Positions 35,458 to 44,668 of a stretch of DNA of 64,000 bases are shown here, piece after piece. Source of the stretch: Desulfobulbaceae bacterium (lineage in GTDB: Bacteria > Desulfobacterota > Desulfobulbia > Desulfobulbales > Desulfocapsaceae). Under the pieces are notes generated by a model. The model did no database searches. It was not told the origin of the DNA and saw only the letters and a list, made by a program, of their open reading frames with translations. The position numbers and the translations under genes were made by a program. Each line of letters begins with the position of its first letter. Positions within the stretch are counted from its first letter, which is position 1. Location of the stretch: contig JALSMA010000086.1 in assembly GCA_026988015.1 (NCBI GenBank), forward strand, positions 17,972-81,971, given 5' to 3'.

Positions 35458-36273
35458 ATGAAAAAAACACTCTTTAAAGGAATCGTAGTTTGTCTTTTTA
35501 TCAGTCTCGCAGTGCTGAGCAGCAATGTTCAAGCCAGCCCGGGTGCCACCACTGCAGCGGCTTCTCAAAGCCTTGGCGGTGAGGTGGTTGAAACCATGAG
35601 TTCAGGCGGCTACACATACATGAAAGTTGACACAGGCTCCGAACAGACCTGGGTCGCAATCCCCCAATCCAACATCAAAGTTGGTCAGAAGGTGAACTAT
35701 CAGCCTGGAATGGTAATGAACAATTTTTCCAGCAAAACCCTCAACAAGACCTTTGACTCCATCCTCTTTTCTTCAGGCCTTGTTGGTGGAGGCGGTGCCC
35801 ACGGCGGTATGGCCATGGGTATGCCTGGTGCCACTGGAGACTCTTTCGCCAATGCAGTTCAGGCTGAAAGTGGCGCAGCTCCCACTGCTGCCCAGGCTTC
35901 TACTGCTGGTTCAGGTGGCAGCCTTGGTGCCATCACCCCTTTTGCAGAGGTCAAAATTGAAAAGGCAGCTGGAGACAATGGTTACACTGTTGGTGAAATT
36001 TTTGCCAAAAGTGCAGCACTTCATGGAAAAACCGTCCGCATCCATGCAAAAGTTGTAAAATTCAGCCCCATGATCATGGGCCGCAACTGGATCCACCTTC
36101 AGGATGGAACCGGTGATCCCATGGCTAACACCCATGACCTTGTCGCCACCACCTCCGAGCAGGTAAATGTTGATGACATCATCATCATTGAGGGAGTAAT
36201 GGCATCCAACAAGGACTTTGGTGCAGGCTATAAATACAGTGCAATTATTGAAGATGCGAAAGTTGTAAAATAG
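35458..36273 (+). CDS. Exported protein with two OB-fold (NrfJ-like) domains
   Basis: 271 residues, signal peptide KGIVVCLFISLAVLSSNVQA. Two small beta domains flank a Gly/Met/Ala-rich linker (GGGAHGGMAMGMPGATG at about 118-134): domain 1 from GGEVVETMSSGGYTYMKVDT, domain 2 from VGEIFAKSAALHGKTVRIHA, with NWIHLQDGTGD in the second. This resembles NrfJ-related and other nucleic-acid-binding-fold periplasmic proteins; ligand unknown. The His/Met-rich linker could bind copper or another soft metal (inference). Confidence 0.7.
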   Translation: MKKTLFKGIVVCLFISLAVLSSNVQASPGATTAAASQSLGGEVVETMSSGGYTYMKVDTGSEQTWVAIPQSNIKVGQKVNYQPGMVMNNFSSKTLNKTFDSILFSSGLVGGGGAHGGMAMGMPGATGDSFANAVQAESGAAPTAAQASTAGSGGSLGAITPFAEVKIEKAAGDNGYTVGEIFAKSAALHGKTVRIHAKVVKFSPMIMGRNWIHLQDGTGDPMANTHDLVATTSEQVNVDDIIIIEGVMASNKDFGAGYKYSAIIEDAKVVK

Positions 36274-36314
36274 TGCACGCTTGACTGTGTTTATCCAGCG
36301 AGAAGGAGTACAGA

Positions 36315-37250
36315 GTGAAGATTGGTATCATTGGCCCCGGTGCCCTCGGCTGCCTCTTTGCCTCCAGACTCTTTCTCGCTGTTGCCACTGCAGAGCAACA
36401 CAAAGTTCTGCTCATTGATCACAACGCTTCCCGGGCCGACAGGCTGAATTGTTCTGGAATTATCTATGAAACAGAGGATTCCAGGCAACACCTCAACATA
36501 CCGGTAAACAGTTGCCCTGAAGACGTCGGAATACTCGATGTGCTCTTTTCCTGCGTGAAGTCATACGATATTGAAGAGAGTTTACGCTTTGCCGCCCCCC
36601 TGACAGCAACTTCCACGTTGCTTGTATTTCTTCAAAACGGTATCAGCCACCTCAACTATTCCCAAATGCCCCTTTCCGCCACCCCCGTTTTTGCCACAAG
36701 TTCTGAAGGGGCAACCCTACTGGCTCCCGGTCATGTAAAACATGCGGGCCGTGGCCAAACCTATCTGGGATTTTATGACTCCGGGGCGCAGCAACATAAC
36801 AGTCACCTCTATCAAGTGCTTGCCCTGCTGCAAAAAGGCGGTATCAGCAGCAGTGTTTCATCTGACATTTGCTCCAGAATATGGGCCAAACTCCTTATCA
36901 ATGTCGGCATCAATGCCCTCACCGCAATCCACAACCGGAGCAACGGCTTTCTTCTCACTTCACCCGGTATCCTGACCGAGCTAAAAGCGCTTGTCCTTGA
37001 AGCCACCCGGGTAGCAGAGGCCATGGGAATAACAATCCGTGAGGATCCAGTTCAGGCCACAATCAGTGTCTGTAAAAATACAGCCGCCAACATCTCATCC
37101 ATGCTTCAAGATGTGCGCGCCGGACGTGCCACTGAAATTGACGCAATAAACGGGGCAGTTACCATGCTTGGCAGAAAACTCGGCATCGCCACCCCATACA
37201 ATGATGCAATCGTGGCCAGGATTCGATCAATACAGGAGCATTACCAATGA
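36315..37250 (+). CDS. panE: 2-dehydropantoate 2-reductase (ketopantoate reductase)
   Basis: 311-residue NADPH-dependent reductase of the pantothenate (CoA) pathway: N-terminal Rossmann GIIGPGALGCLFASRL, the catalytic Lys region IWAKLLINVGINALTAI and the C-terminal helical domain with SSMLQDVRAGRATEIDAING, the family hallmark. The start is GTG at 36315 with AAGGAG 7 bases upstream. Four-base ATGA overlap with the HAD gene. Other PanE-like dehydrogenases share these motifs, so the substrate is likely but not certain. Confidence 0.9.
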   Translation: MKIGIIGPGALGCLFASRLFLAVATAEQHKVLLIDHNASRADRLNCSGIIYETEDSRQHLNIPVNSCPEDVGILDVLFSCVKSYDIEESLRFAAPLTATSTLLVFLQNGISHLNYSQMPLSATPVFATSSEGATLLAPGHVKHAGRGQTYLGFYDSGAQQHNSHLYQVLALLQKGGISSSVSSDICSRIWAKLLINVGINALTAIHNRSNGFLLTSPGILTELKALVLEATRVAEAMGITIREDPVQATISVCKNTAANISSMLQDVRAGRATEIDAINGAVTMLGRKLGIATPYNDAIVARIRSIQEHYQ

Positions 37251-37825
37251 ACATTAACAGTAACGAAATAGGATTTGACCTCGACGGTGTTATTGCCGAC
37301 ACGGGAGAAGCCTTTGTTCGCATCGCCTGTGAGGAATACGACCACTGCTCCTTTCGGCTGGAAGATATCACCAGTTTTCAGGTTGAGAGCTGCCTGTCCA
37401 TCCCCACGGAACAGGTGGAGCAGATTTTTTATACCATCCTCAAGGACTCTCTGGGGGTGGGGCTCAAACCCAATCCCGGCGCGGTTGAAGTAATCAGCTC
37501 CATGGCACAGCAGGCCACAGTGACAATCATCACCGCACGCCCCATCGAGAAACCAGTAATTGACTGGCTGGAACACCACTTCTCTGAGGAGACATGCTCC
37601 CAGATAAACCTTGTGGCAATGGGAGACCATGACGACAAGGCACGCTACATCAGAGATCACAGCCTCAACTACTTTATCGATGACCGGATAGAAACCTGCC
37701 TTCAGCTGGCAACAACAGGTATCACCCCCATTGTCTATAATCAGCCGTGGAATCAGAGCAGCCATGACCTGAAGACAGTCAACAACTGGCATGAAATCAA
37801 TAATCTACTGAGTCAACCAGAGTAA
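37247..37825 (+). CDS. HAD-superfamily phosphatase, 5'(3')-deoxyribonucleotidase-like
   Basis: 192 residues with the HAD motifs: nucleophile and acid Asp in [12 protein letters not shown], Thr in [11 protein letters not shown], Lys in [13 protein letters not shown] and the acidic pair in [10 protein letters not shown]. The order and length fit NT5C-type nucleotidases. Coupled to panE by overlapping start and stop, and only 2 bases before the nudix gene, suggesting a nucleotide/cofactor housekeeping operon. Substrate unproven. Confidence 0.85.
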   Translation: MNINSNEIGFDLDGVIADTGEAFVRIACEEYDHCSFRLEDITSFQVESCLSIPTEQVEQIFYTILKDSLGVGLKPNPGAVEVISSMAQQATVTIITARPIEKPVIDWLEHHFSEETCSQINLVAMGDHDDKARYIRDHSLNYFIDDRIETCLQLATTGITPIVYNQPWNQSSHDLKTVNNWHEINNLLSQPE

Positions 37826-37827
37826 CC

Positions 37828-38298
37828 ATGCGTTGCCCCCATTGTCAAAGAGAGATTCATGTCTACAAAAATCCTGTACCAACCGTTGATATCATCATTG
37901 AGATTGCCGACACAATCGTCCTCATCAAGCGTAAAAACCCTCCCCATGGCTGGGCCTTGCCAGGAGGTTTTGTTGATTACGGTGAGTCTTATGAAACAGC
38001 AGCGAAAAGGGAAGCAGAGGAAGAAACGGGGCTTGCAGTGAGTAACCTGCAACAGTTTAGAACCTACTCAGACCCGACACGAGACCCGCGCCAGCACACT
38101 GCCTCAACGGTATTTACAGCCACAGCAGAGAGCCCCCCGACAGCAGGAGATGATGCAGCAGAAGCCGCTTTATTTACAGAGGAAAACCTGCCGCAACTGG
38201 TCTTTGACCATGGCAGAATAGTTGCGGATTATTTTCTTTCTAAGAAAAAAAGAACTTGCAAAAGGGAGAATGAGACACTGCGGAAGCAACCTTACTGA
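37828..38298 (+). CDS. Nudix hydrolase
   Basis: 156 residues. The Nudix box is complete in [20 protein letters not shown] followed by TGL. A short N-terminal C-x-x-C ([10 protein letters not shown]) resembles the zinc-ribbon edge seen in ADP-ribose or NADH pyrophosphatases of the NudC-like group, but only one Cys pair is present. Likely a nucleoside diphosphate-X pyrophosphatase. Its last 7 bases overlap, tail to tail, the candidate small selenoprotein frame on the other strand. Confidence 0.88.
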   Translation: MRCPHCQREIHVYKNPVPTVDIIIEIADTIVLIKRKNPPHGWALPGGFVDYGESYETAAKREAEEETGLAVSNLQQFRTYSDPTRDPRQHTASTVFTATAESPPTAGDDAAEAALFTEENLPQLVFDHGRIVADYFLSKKKRTCKRENETLRKQPY

Positions 38299-38456
38299 AA
38301 AAACCACTGCAGCAGAAAAAAGGTCCCGAGTCCTGCGCCCGCAGAACTGTAGAGCATCAGTCAGGGCATACATTCACTGCCATACTTTCTGGCAATGATT
38401 GCAAAGGTGGCAATGGCTGCCACCCCTGCTATTATCATAAAAATCAGACTTTGCAT
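38292..38456 (-). CDS. Candidate small membrane selenoprotein (in-frame TGA at 38361-38363)
   Basis: A 55-codon frame runs from ATG at 38456 to TAA at 38292 with a single internal TGA. Read through, it gives 54 residues: helix one [16 protein letters not shown] (7-22), a polar link ARKYGSEC, the motif Cys29-Met-Pro-[UGA32], then helix two [17 protein letters not shown]. Both halves look like transmembrane segments, which is not expected if translation ended at the TGA. Thirteen bases after the TGA, AGTTCTGC pairs with GCAGGACT around a GGGC loop (starting at the twelfth base with A), the size and spacing of a bacterial SECIS hairpin. A nonsense-mutated pseudogene or two unrelated short frames are the alternatives. 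It begins 9 bases after typA; the ribosome binding site is weak (GGGGA about 12 bases upstream). No selA, selB or selC lies in the window. Confidence 0.4.
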
Positions 38457-38465
38457 AATTGTCTT

Positions 38466-40265
38466 TTATCCCCGGATACGCACTCCACTCTTTTTGCGCA
38501 GCCGAATTGACTTAGGAGTAACCTCAACCAGCTCATCATCGTTGATATAAGCAATACAGTCTTCAAGGGTCATCTCAACAGGAGGGGTCAACACAACGGC
38601 CTCATCAGATCCGGAGGCGCGCATGTTGGTGAGTTTTTTACCCTTTGCCGGATTCACAACCAGGTCTGTTGCCCGGCAGTGCTCACCCAAAATCTGTCCC
38701 TGATACATTGGAGACCCCGGCCCTACAAAAAGTTTACCACGATCCTGCAGATTAAACAAAGCATAAGCAACAGAGGTACAGGGTTCTTTCACCACCAGCA
38801 CACCGTTAATACGGTTCTTGATCTCTCCAGCCCATGGACCATACTCTGCGAAAACATAGCTCATCATACCCATTCCCTTGGTATCAGTCATAAATTCTGA
38901 GCGATAACCAAGAAGCCCGCGGGTAGGAATCTTGAACTTGAGACGAACCATACCATTCTGGGTGGTCATCTCTTCCATCTGGCCGCGCAGCTTCCCGAGT
39001 TTTTCAATAACAGGCCCCTGGTACTGTTCATCAACATCAACGGTGAGTTCCTCATAAGGTTCAAGGGTTTCACCATCTTTTTCAATAAGAATAACCTGCG
39101 GTCTGGTCACCTGCATCTCATAATCCTCACGTCTCATTTTCTCGATGAGAATAGAGAGATGCAGCTCACCACGCCCGGAAACCCTGAATCCCACAGCATC
39201 AGTAAGTGGTTCATACTGCAGAGCAACATCGGCAAGTGTTTCCCGCTTGAGTCTGTCCTCAATGTGACGGGAGGTAACAAACTTCCCTTCCTTTCCGGCA
39301 AATGGCGAATCATTGGGGATAAAGTTCATGGAGATGGTGGGAGGATCAATATCAATGAGCGGCAATGGATGCGGATCATCAGGGTCGGTGAAGGTTACTC
39401 CCACGGTCACATCTTCCATTCCGGCAACAGCAACTATCTCGCCGGTGGTTGCTGTCTCTGTGGGGATCTTCTCATCACAGGAGAAACGATAAATTTTGGT
39501 AATACGGATCGGTTTGATACTCCCGTCACGACGGGCAACCACAACCGGCTGGTTAATAGAGAGGTGACCATTTACCACCTTACCGATTCCAAGGCGTCCA
39601 AGATAAGGGGAGTAGTCAATGGTTCCAACCTGCATCTGCAGGGAAGCATCAGCTGATCCGACAGGGGCGGGAATATGGTCAACGATCATCTGGGAAACCA
39701 CATGCATGTCACCGTCCCCGACTTTGGAGTCAGTATGCTCTTTCAGGGCATAACCCTCTTTGGCAGAAGCGAATACAACGGGAAAATCCAGTACATCATC
39801 CGGGGCGTTAAGCTTTACAAAGAGGTCAAATACCTGATCCACAACCCAATCACAACGGGCTGCTGGCTTATCAATTTTGTTAATCACAACAATAACCGGG
39901 AGATGGTTTTCCAGGGCCTTTTTCAAAACAAAATAAGTCTGCGGCATGGGGCCTTCCTGAGCATCAACCACCAGGAGTGCACCATCTGCCATCCTGAGAA
40001 CACGCTCTACCTGGCCACCGAAATCAGCATGGCCGGGGGTATCGATGATATTGATCCAGAAGTCCTTGTACTCGTAGGAACCATTCTTTGCGGTGATGGT
40101 GATACCACGCTCCCGTTCCAGATCCCCGGAATCCATCATACGTTCCGCAACACGCTCGTTTTCCCTGAACATACCTGAATGTTTAAATAACTCATCAACG
40201 AGAGTTGTTTTGCCATGGTCAACATGAGCGATAATAGCAACGTTCCGAATTTTATCCTGTTCCAT
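38466..40265 (-). CDS. typA: GTPase TypA/BipA
   Basis: Ribosome-associated translational GTPase used in 50S assembly and stress adaptation. 599 residues starting MEQDKIRNVAIIAHVDHGKT. G1 AHVDHGKTT, G3 DTPGHADFGGQ and G4 VINKIDKPAAR are intact; the EF-G-like domains and the BipA C-terminal domain (LLGYRSEFMTDTKGMG, then VEVTPKSIRLRKK) follow. ATG at 40265 has GAGG 7 bases upstream; an in-frame start at 40385 would run through a repeat element and a terminator and is rejected. Confidence 0.97.
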   Translation of the reverse strand: MEQDKIRNVAIIAHVDHGKTTLVDELFKHSGMFRENERVAERMMDSGDLERERGITITAKNGSYEYKDFWINIIDTPGHADFGGQVERVLRMADGALLVVDAQEGPMPQTYFVLKKALENHLPVIVVINKIDKPAARCDWVVDQVFDLFVKLNAPDDVLDFPVVFASAKEGYALKEHTDSKVGDGDMHVVSQMIVDHIPAPVGSADASLQMQVGTIDYSPYLGRLGIGKVVNGHLSINQPVVVARRDGSIKPIRITKIYRFSCDEKIPTETATTGEIVAVAGMEDVTVGVTFTDPDDPHPLPLIDIDPPTISMNFIPNDSPFAGKEGKFVTSRHIEDRLKRETLADVALQYEPLTDAVGFRVSGRGELHLSILIEKMRREDYEMQVTRPQVILIEKDGETLEPYEELTVDVDEQYQGPVIEKLGKLRGQMEEMTTQNGMVRLKFKIPTRGLLGYRSEFMTDTKGMGMMSYVFAEYGPWAGEIKNRINGVLVVKEPCTSVAYALFNLQDRGKLFVGPGSPMYQGQILGEHCRATDLVVNPAKGKKLTNMRASGSDEAVVLTPPVEMTLEDCIAYINDDELVEVTPKSIRLRKKSGVRIRG

Positions 40266-40277
40266 CTTATGCCTCGT

Positions 40278-40315
40278 AAAAAAGAAAAAAGCACCCAGCC
40301 GTATGCGGATGCTTT
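40278..40315 (-). terminator. Rho-independent terminator of the helicase gene
   Basis: Minus strand: AAAGCATCC, ten-base loop, GGGTGCTTT, then TTTTCTTTTTT. It separates the helicase gene from typA. Confidence 0.8.
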
Positions 40316-40335
40316 GAATGAATTTCATTATATCC

Positions 40336-40394
40336 GGAATCCGTGATGACAGAGTCACTCGCCTCCTTTCTGGATGGACGATCACAGATTCAGG
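40336..40394 (+). repeat. Dispersed TIR element, copy 9 (short, ends only)
   Basis: GGAATCCGTGATGACAGAGT at the left and GACGATCACAGATTCAGG at the right with a 20-base unrelated middle; the internal AACATATT block is missing. Confidence 0.6.
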
Positions 40395-40458
40395 TATTTT
40401 TTGGATTGAAAAATTTCACAGAATAACAAAACCTCAAGAACTTGGCAAGGAAATTAAA

Positions 40459-41808
40459 TCAGAGAGCTTCAAGGATTTTTCTTCGTCCAGCCGCGGAACG
40501 TTTCAACACAGAAACGGCCTCATCGACATAATCGAATACCTGTGCCTGCTTCCCCTTTGCCGGACGCATTATACGCCCCAGCACCTGCAGTAGCCGCCCC
40601 TCAAAAGTGATCGGGGTTGTTAGAAACAGATTACTGAGACCGGGGCAGTCAAAGCCTTCACCGATAAGCTGTAAAGTCGCCACCAGCACCTTCACCCTTC
40701 CTGACTGCACATCGGCAACAACTGCGGCCCGCTGCTCAGCAGATGTCTTGCCGATAAGTAACGCCACGGCAACCCCGCGCCGTTTCAGACCGTCTTCAAA
40801 GATCCGGCAATGAGAAATACGATCGGATACCAGCAATTGAATACCGCTGTTCCTGCGCCTGCTCTCCCGCACCACATCATCAATTATCTGCTGATTACGC
40901 GCGGCATCTTTGATCAATGCAGCAATAAGGGGTTGATAGTCACCACGATATCGATAGCGAAAAACAGTTTTACAGCGCACCAGACTTGGTTTGACAATGG
41001 CTCCGCTTGCCTGGAGTTCCGCCTGATCCACCTTGTGGAACTGGTCCCCCATGTAAAAACTAATCAGCCGCGTCAACCCTTCGTCACTGCGAAATGCAGT
41101 GGCCGAAAGCCCGAGCAGGTAGTGGCCGCTGAAGCTTCCTACCACATCGGTAAACAAGGTAGCTGGCACACGGTGACACTCATCCACAACCAGATGTCCA
41201 AATCGAGAAGCCAACTCTTGGAACCTTTTTCTGGCAGTATTAACAATGGCAATGGACACTGGAGCCACCTCAAAATGGCCATCTCCAATCAGGCCCGGCT
41301 CAAGTCTCAGAAACTCCCTTACTCTTTCCTGCCACTGATACAACAGTTCCCTAGTGTGAACCACAATAAGAGTCGGCTGACGGCGCGCTGCAATAATTGC
41401 CAGGGCCATCACCGTTTTGCCACTGCCGGTTCCGGCCTCCAGCACACCGAAGGAGCGTTTCTCGGCTGCCACAACAGCCGCCTCCTGATAGGGCCGCAAA
41501 ACACCATGAAAAGCAGTGTCCATCTCTTCAAGAAGCAGACGTTTATCGTGTATCAGCGGAGTTTCCCGGAAAAATTCACGGCACAGCAACACCGCCTGGT
41601 TGGCAAACCCCCTTGGAAAACGCAGGCCGTCAGGTACCGACTGGTAATATTTCAAGGTGGGTTTTATCTTATTCCCTACCCAGCGGCCATATTTTTTAGC
41701 TGCCACATATTTGGGATTATCAATGGTAAGCCGAGCTGTAAACTCCTTTTCCAGGGAGAAGGGTATATCCTCAAGGAGACAGTCGGCAGCGATGGTTAGA
41801 GTTGGCAT
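40459..41808 (-). CDS. Superfamily 2 DEAD/H helicase (XPB/type III restriction-like)
   Basis: 449 residues. Motif I EAGTGSGKTVMAL, motif Ia VVHTRELLYQW, motif II VVDECHRVP (a DECH variant), motif III LGLSATAFRSDE, motif V ATLQLIGEGFDCP and motif VI QVLGRIMRPAKGK are in order. An N-terminal region of about 110 residues (TARLTIDNPKYVAAKKYGRW) is typical of stand-alone bacterial helicases of this type. No nuclease domain, so it is not a whole restriction enzyme. Function in DNA repair or mobile element defence is possible but not shown. ATG at 41808 has no strong ribosome binding site. Confidence 0.88.
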   Translation of the reverse strand: MPTLTIAADCLLEDIPFSLEKEFTARLTIDNPKYVAAKKYGRWVGNKIKPTLKYYQSVPDGLRFPRGFANQAVLLCREFFRETPLIHDKRLLLEEMDTAFHGVLRPYQEAAVVAAEKRSFGVLEAGTGSGKTVMALAIIAARRQPTLIVVHTRELLYQWQERVREFLRLEPGLIGDGHFEVAPVSIAIVNTARKRFQELASRFGHLVVDECHRVPATLFTDVVGSFSGHYLLGLSATAFRSDEGLTRLISFYMGDQFHKVDQAELQASGAIVKPSLVRCKTVFRYRYRGDYQPLIAALIKDAARNQQIIDDVVRESRRRNSGIQLLVSDRISHCRIFEDGLKRRGVAVALLIGKTSAEQRAAVVADVQSGRVKVLVATLQLIGEGFDCPGLSNLFLTTPITFEGRLLQVLGRIMRPAKGKQAQVFDYVDEAVSVLKRSAAGRRKILEAL

Positions 41809-42012
41809 GGTACACTTTTGTTTTGACAACATATTGTAATGCAAACAGAGCATTCACAAGCAGCTATGGTTAAATAAGATCTCCCACATCCCTTCAGGGC
41901 GAATTCAGGTTGATTATCTACAAGGTCTGTGGCATTTCTAGAAAGGTGTCTGTCCATTATGAGTTTTTTCTCTACATTGAGCCCCCAGGAAAACCCCAAC
42001 CACAGGAACTGT

Positions 42013-42633
42013 ATGAATCTCAAAAAAACCTTTTTCATCCTTCTCTTTGTCCTGCTCTCTGCCTCTCTCTCCCGGGCAGAACCCAAACAGCAGGCAATCA
42101 CCATGAATTTCCCCGCAAACATTGTTCAGGACGTTCTCACCAAAAGTCTGCCGTTGCAGCTAGCGATTGATTCCAACACCATACTCGGTTCAGTTTCCAT
42201 CGACACCATTAAAGAACTGAAAATACACAAAAATAAACTTTCAGGACACGTCACCCTAAGCGGCCACAAACTTAACTTGGTGACCACCATAGCCGGCCAT
42301 AATCTCCGCATGAAAATAGGCAGCCTCACCATGAATTTTCAGTGTGACGCCACCATCCGCTTCGATGCTGCATCACAGACCCTTTACATCCGACCGCTTA
42401 TCACAGAGCTGCAATCTACCGGAACCGAACAGGCCGATATCGCCTCGACCATTGTTCTGCTGTTTAACAATCAGGAATTCCCGATTTCCCTCGGAAATTT
42501 CAAGCCAATCACCCGAAAAACAGGGGACAAAAGCCTGACTTTCACAATGAACATAAATGAAGTAAACCTGCAACCGGATAATCTGCTCCTCAGCATTATC
42601 CCAGCCATCGAAGTCAGAAGAAAAACAAACTGA
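42013..42633 (+). CDS. Exported protein of unknown function
   Basis: 206 residues. Signal peptide LKKTFFILLFVLLSASLSRA, then a beta-rich body (AITMNFPANIVQDVLTKSLP, IKIHKNKLSGHV-like alternating hydrophobic stretches, FPISLGNFKPI, ending LLLSIIPAIEVRRKTN). The pattern resembles a lipid-binding or AsmA-like beta sheet but I recognise no family. ATG at 42013 follows CAGGAA; upstream in-frame starts read through low-complexity sequence. It lies 124 bases before the binding-protein gene. Confidence 0.65.
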   Translation: MNLKKTFFILLFVLLSASLSRAEPKQQAITMNFPANIVQDVLTKSLPLQLAIDSNTILGSVSIDTIKELKIHKNKLSGHVTLSGHKLNLVTTIAGHNLRMKIGSLTMNFQCDATIRFDAASQTLYIRPLITELQSTGTEQADIASTIVLLFNNQEFPISLGNFKPITRKTGDKSLTFTMNINEVNLQPDNLLLSIIPAIEVRRKTN

Positions 42634-42757
42634 TCTCCGCCACTCAGATTCAGAGAGAAACGAGGCTCACTGTTTGACTTTTCCACACAAAGATGGATAC
42701 AATAAGGGGTACTGGCAGCTGGCACCAATCACAGCAAATCACTGACAAGGATCAAAG

Positions 42758-44662
42758 ATGAGGCACAAAAAACTAATCTGTTGTACGCTGTGCCTGCTCA
42801 TCTTTTTTTTCTGCATTCCCACAACCACCTTTGCCGCTAAAAAGATACTCTATATAGACTCCTATTTTCCGACCTATCAATGGAGTGCCGGTATAACCGC
42901 CGGTATCCAGTCCATCCTTGAAGACCGTAATGATATCGAATTAAAGATCTTTCGCATGGACACCAAGCGAAACCAGTCGGAAGAGCACATACAAGCCATT
43001 GCCCTCACAGCTAGGGACCTTATTCTATCCTGGCAACCGGATCTTATCATCGCCTCAGATGATAATGCCTCAAAATATCTCATTGCTCCCTGGTTCAAAA
43101 ACTCCGATATCCCCGTTGTATTCTGTGGCCTGAACTGGGATGCCACAGTCTACGGTTTCCCAACCAGGAACATAACCGGTATGGTGGAAGTATCCCATGC
43201 CAACTCAATAATCAATACCCTGAAACCCTTTGCAAGTGGCAACAGGATAGGCTTTCTGGCCGCAGATACCATTACTGAGCACAAAGAGATTCAGAACATC
43301 TCAAAACGTTTTGGCATCCAATTCAACTTCCGCTTTGCACGAACATTTGATGAGCTGAAACAGGCCTTCCTGGATTTGCAGCAGGAAACCGACATGATTC
43401 TCCTTCAGGAATGTCGCTCCGTGACAGGATTCAACCATAAAGAGATGATAAAATTTGTCCTGAAAAACATACAAATACCAACTGGAACAACCCACAAGTT
43501 CCTCAAGCACTATGTTTTGGTTACACATGCCAAACTTGCAGAGGAACAAGGACACTACGCAGCAGAAACAGCTCTGAAAATCCTCAGTGGAATCCCTCCG
43601 TCAGAGATCCCTGTCGCCTACAACAAGAAAGCAACAATATATCTCAACATGTCCATTGCCCGAACACTCGGGATCAAATTCCCCATGGCGCTTCTTGAAA
43701 ATGCCCACCTAACCAGCACGGATCTCCCCAAAGTTCTGTACATAAATTCCTACCACAAGGGATACCAGTGGAGCGATGACGTAGAGAAAGGGCTTCTGAA
43801 GGCACTCCATATCAAAAGTAGAGCAGATGGTTCCCTCGACACTTCCAACAGTGAGGTTGATTTCAGATTGTTTCGGATGGATACCAAACTGAACAAGTCC
43901 CAGACATTCATTGAGCAGTCAGTCCAGACGGCCAGGGACATTATAGAAAGTTGGAAACCTGATATAGTCGTTTTCAGTGATGACAATGCTGCAAAATACC
44001 TCATCGAACCTTTTTATAAGAAAAGCAGCTTCCCCATTGTATTCTGCGGCCTCAACTGGGATGCCAAAATATACAACTTCCCCCGGGAGACCACTACAGG
44101 AATGGTCGAAGTCGACCCCATCATGGAGACTATTGACCTATTAAAACTCTATGCAAAAGGAAAACGGCTGGGCTATATCGGCAGCGACAACCTCTCCAAC
44201 CAAAAGAGTCTCGAGAATTTCAGAAAACAACTTGGATTGCAGTTCTCCAGCGGTAAACTGCTTCGCGACCTGAAAAGCTGGAAAAAACAATATGTCCGTA
44301 TCCAGGATAAGGTCGACATGCTCATCTGGCTTACAGCCAACGATCTTCCCGGCTGGGATCAAGAAAAAATCCATACGTTTATCCTGGCCAACACCAGAAT
44401 TCCCACGGGCAGTATGGGGGAGCACCTTGTCTCCTACACCCTCCTCGGCAACGTCAAAATTGCTGCGGAACAAGGTTGGTGGGCGGGAAACACTGTACTT
44501 CAGATACTTGATGGTACCGCACCCTCCGCCATAGCGGAAACAACGAACCGACAATCAAAGCTCTACCTGAACATGCCCCTGGCCAAAAAAATGAACATCA
44601 AGTTCCCCATGTCTCTCCTGGAAAAAGCAACTTTTGTTAAAAACCAATCACAGCAAAAATAA
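42758..44662 (+). CDS. Periplasmic binding protein with two tandem ABC-substrate-binding domains
   Basis: 634 residues with signal peptide CCTLCLLIFFFCIPTTTFA. Two copies of the same roughly 300-residue domain follow. Matching blocks are ILYIDSYFPTYQWSAGITAG / VLYINSYHKGYQWSDDVEKG, IFRMDTKRNQS / LFRMDTKLNKS, ASDDNASKYLI / FSDDNAAKYLI, VVFCGLNWDA / IVFCGLNWDA and IKFPMALLENA / IKFPMSLLEKA. The domain belongs to the ABC_sub_bind (TrpX-like) group. No permease or ATPase is adjacent; instead a hybrid histidine kinase begins 7 bases later, so it likely serves as a ligand sensor for that kinase. Confidence 0.88.
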   Translation: MRHKKLICCTLCLLIFFFCIPTTTFAAKKILYIDSYFPTYQWSAGITAGIQSILEDRNDIELKIFRMDTKRNQSEEHIQAIALTARDLILSWQPDLIIASDDNASKYLIAPWFKNSDIPVVFCGLNWDATVYGFPTRNITGMVEVSHANSIINTLKPFASGNRIGFLAADTITEHKEIQNISKRFGIQFNFRFARTFDELKQAFLDLQQETDMILLQECRSVTGFNHKEMIKFVLKNIQIPTGTTHKFLKHYVLVTHAKLAEEQGHYAAETALKILSGIPPSEIPVAYNKKATIYLNMSIARTLGIKFPMALLENAHLTSTDLPKVLYINSYHKGYQWSDDVEKGLLKALHIKSRADGSLDTSNSEVDFRLFRMDTKLNKSQTFIEQSVQTARDIIESWKPDIVVFSDDNAAKYLIEPFYKKSSFPIVFCGLNWDAKIYNFPRETTTGMVEVDPIMETIDLLKLYAKGKRLGYIGSDNLSNQKSLENFRKQLGLQFSSGKLLRDLKSWKKQYVRIQDKVDMLIWLTANDLPGWDQEKIHTFILANTRIPTGSMGEHLVSYTLLGNVKIAAEQGWWAGNTVLQILDGTAPSAIAETTNRQSKLYLNMPLAKKMNIKFPMSLLEKATFVKNQSQQK

Positions 44663-44668
44663 GCCCTC

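Noticed and set aside
38170-38373. Minus-strand frame of 67 codons overlapping nudix and the candidate selenoprotein
   Set aside because: It is in another frame, antisense to the conserved nudix C-terminus, and has no family features.
40266-40385. N-terminal extension of TypA from ATG at 40385
   Set aside because: It crosses a terminator and a repeat; the conserved protein starts at 40265 with a ribosome binding site.
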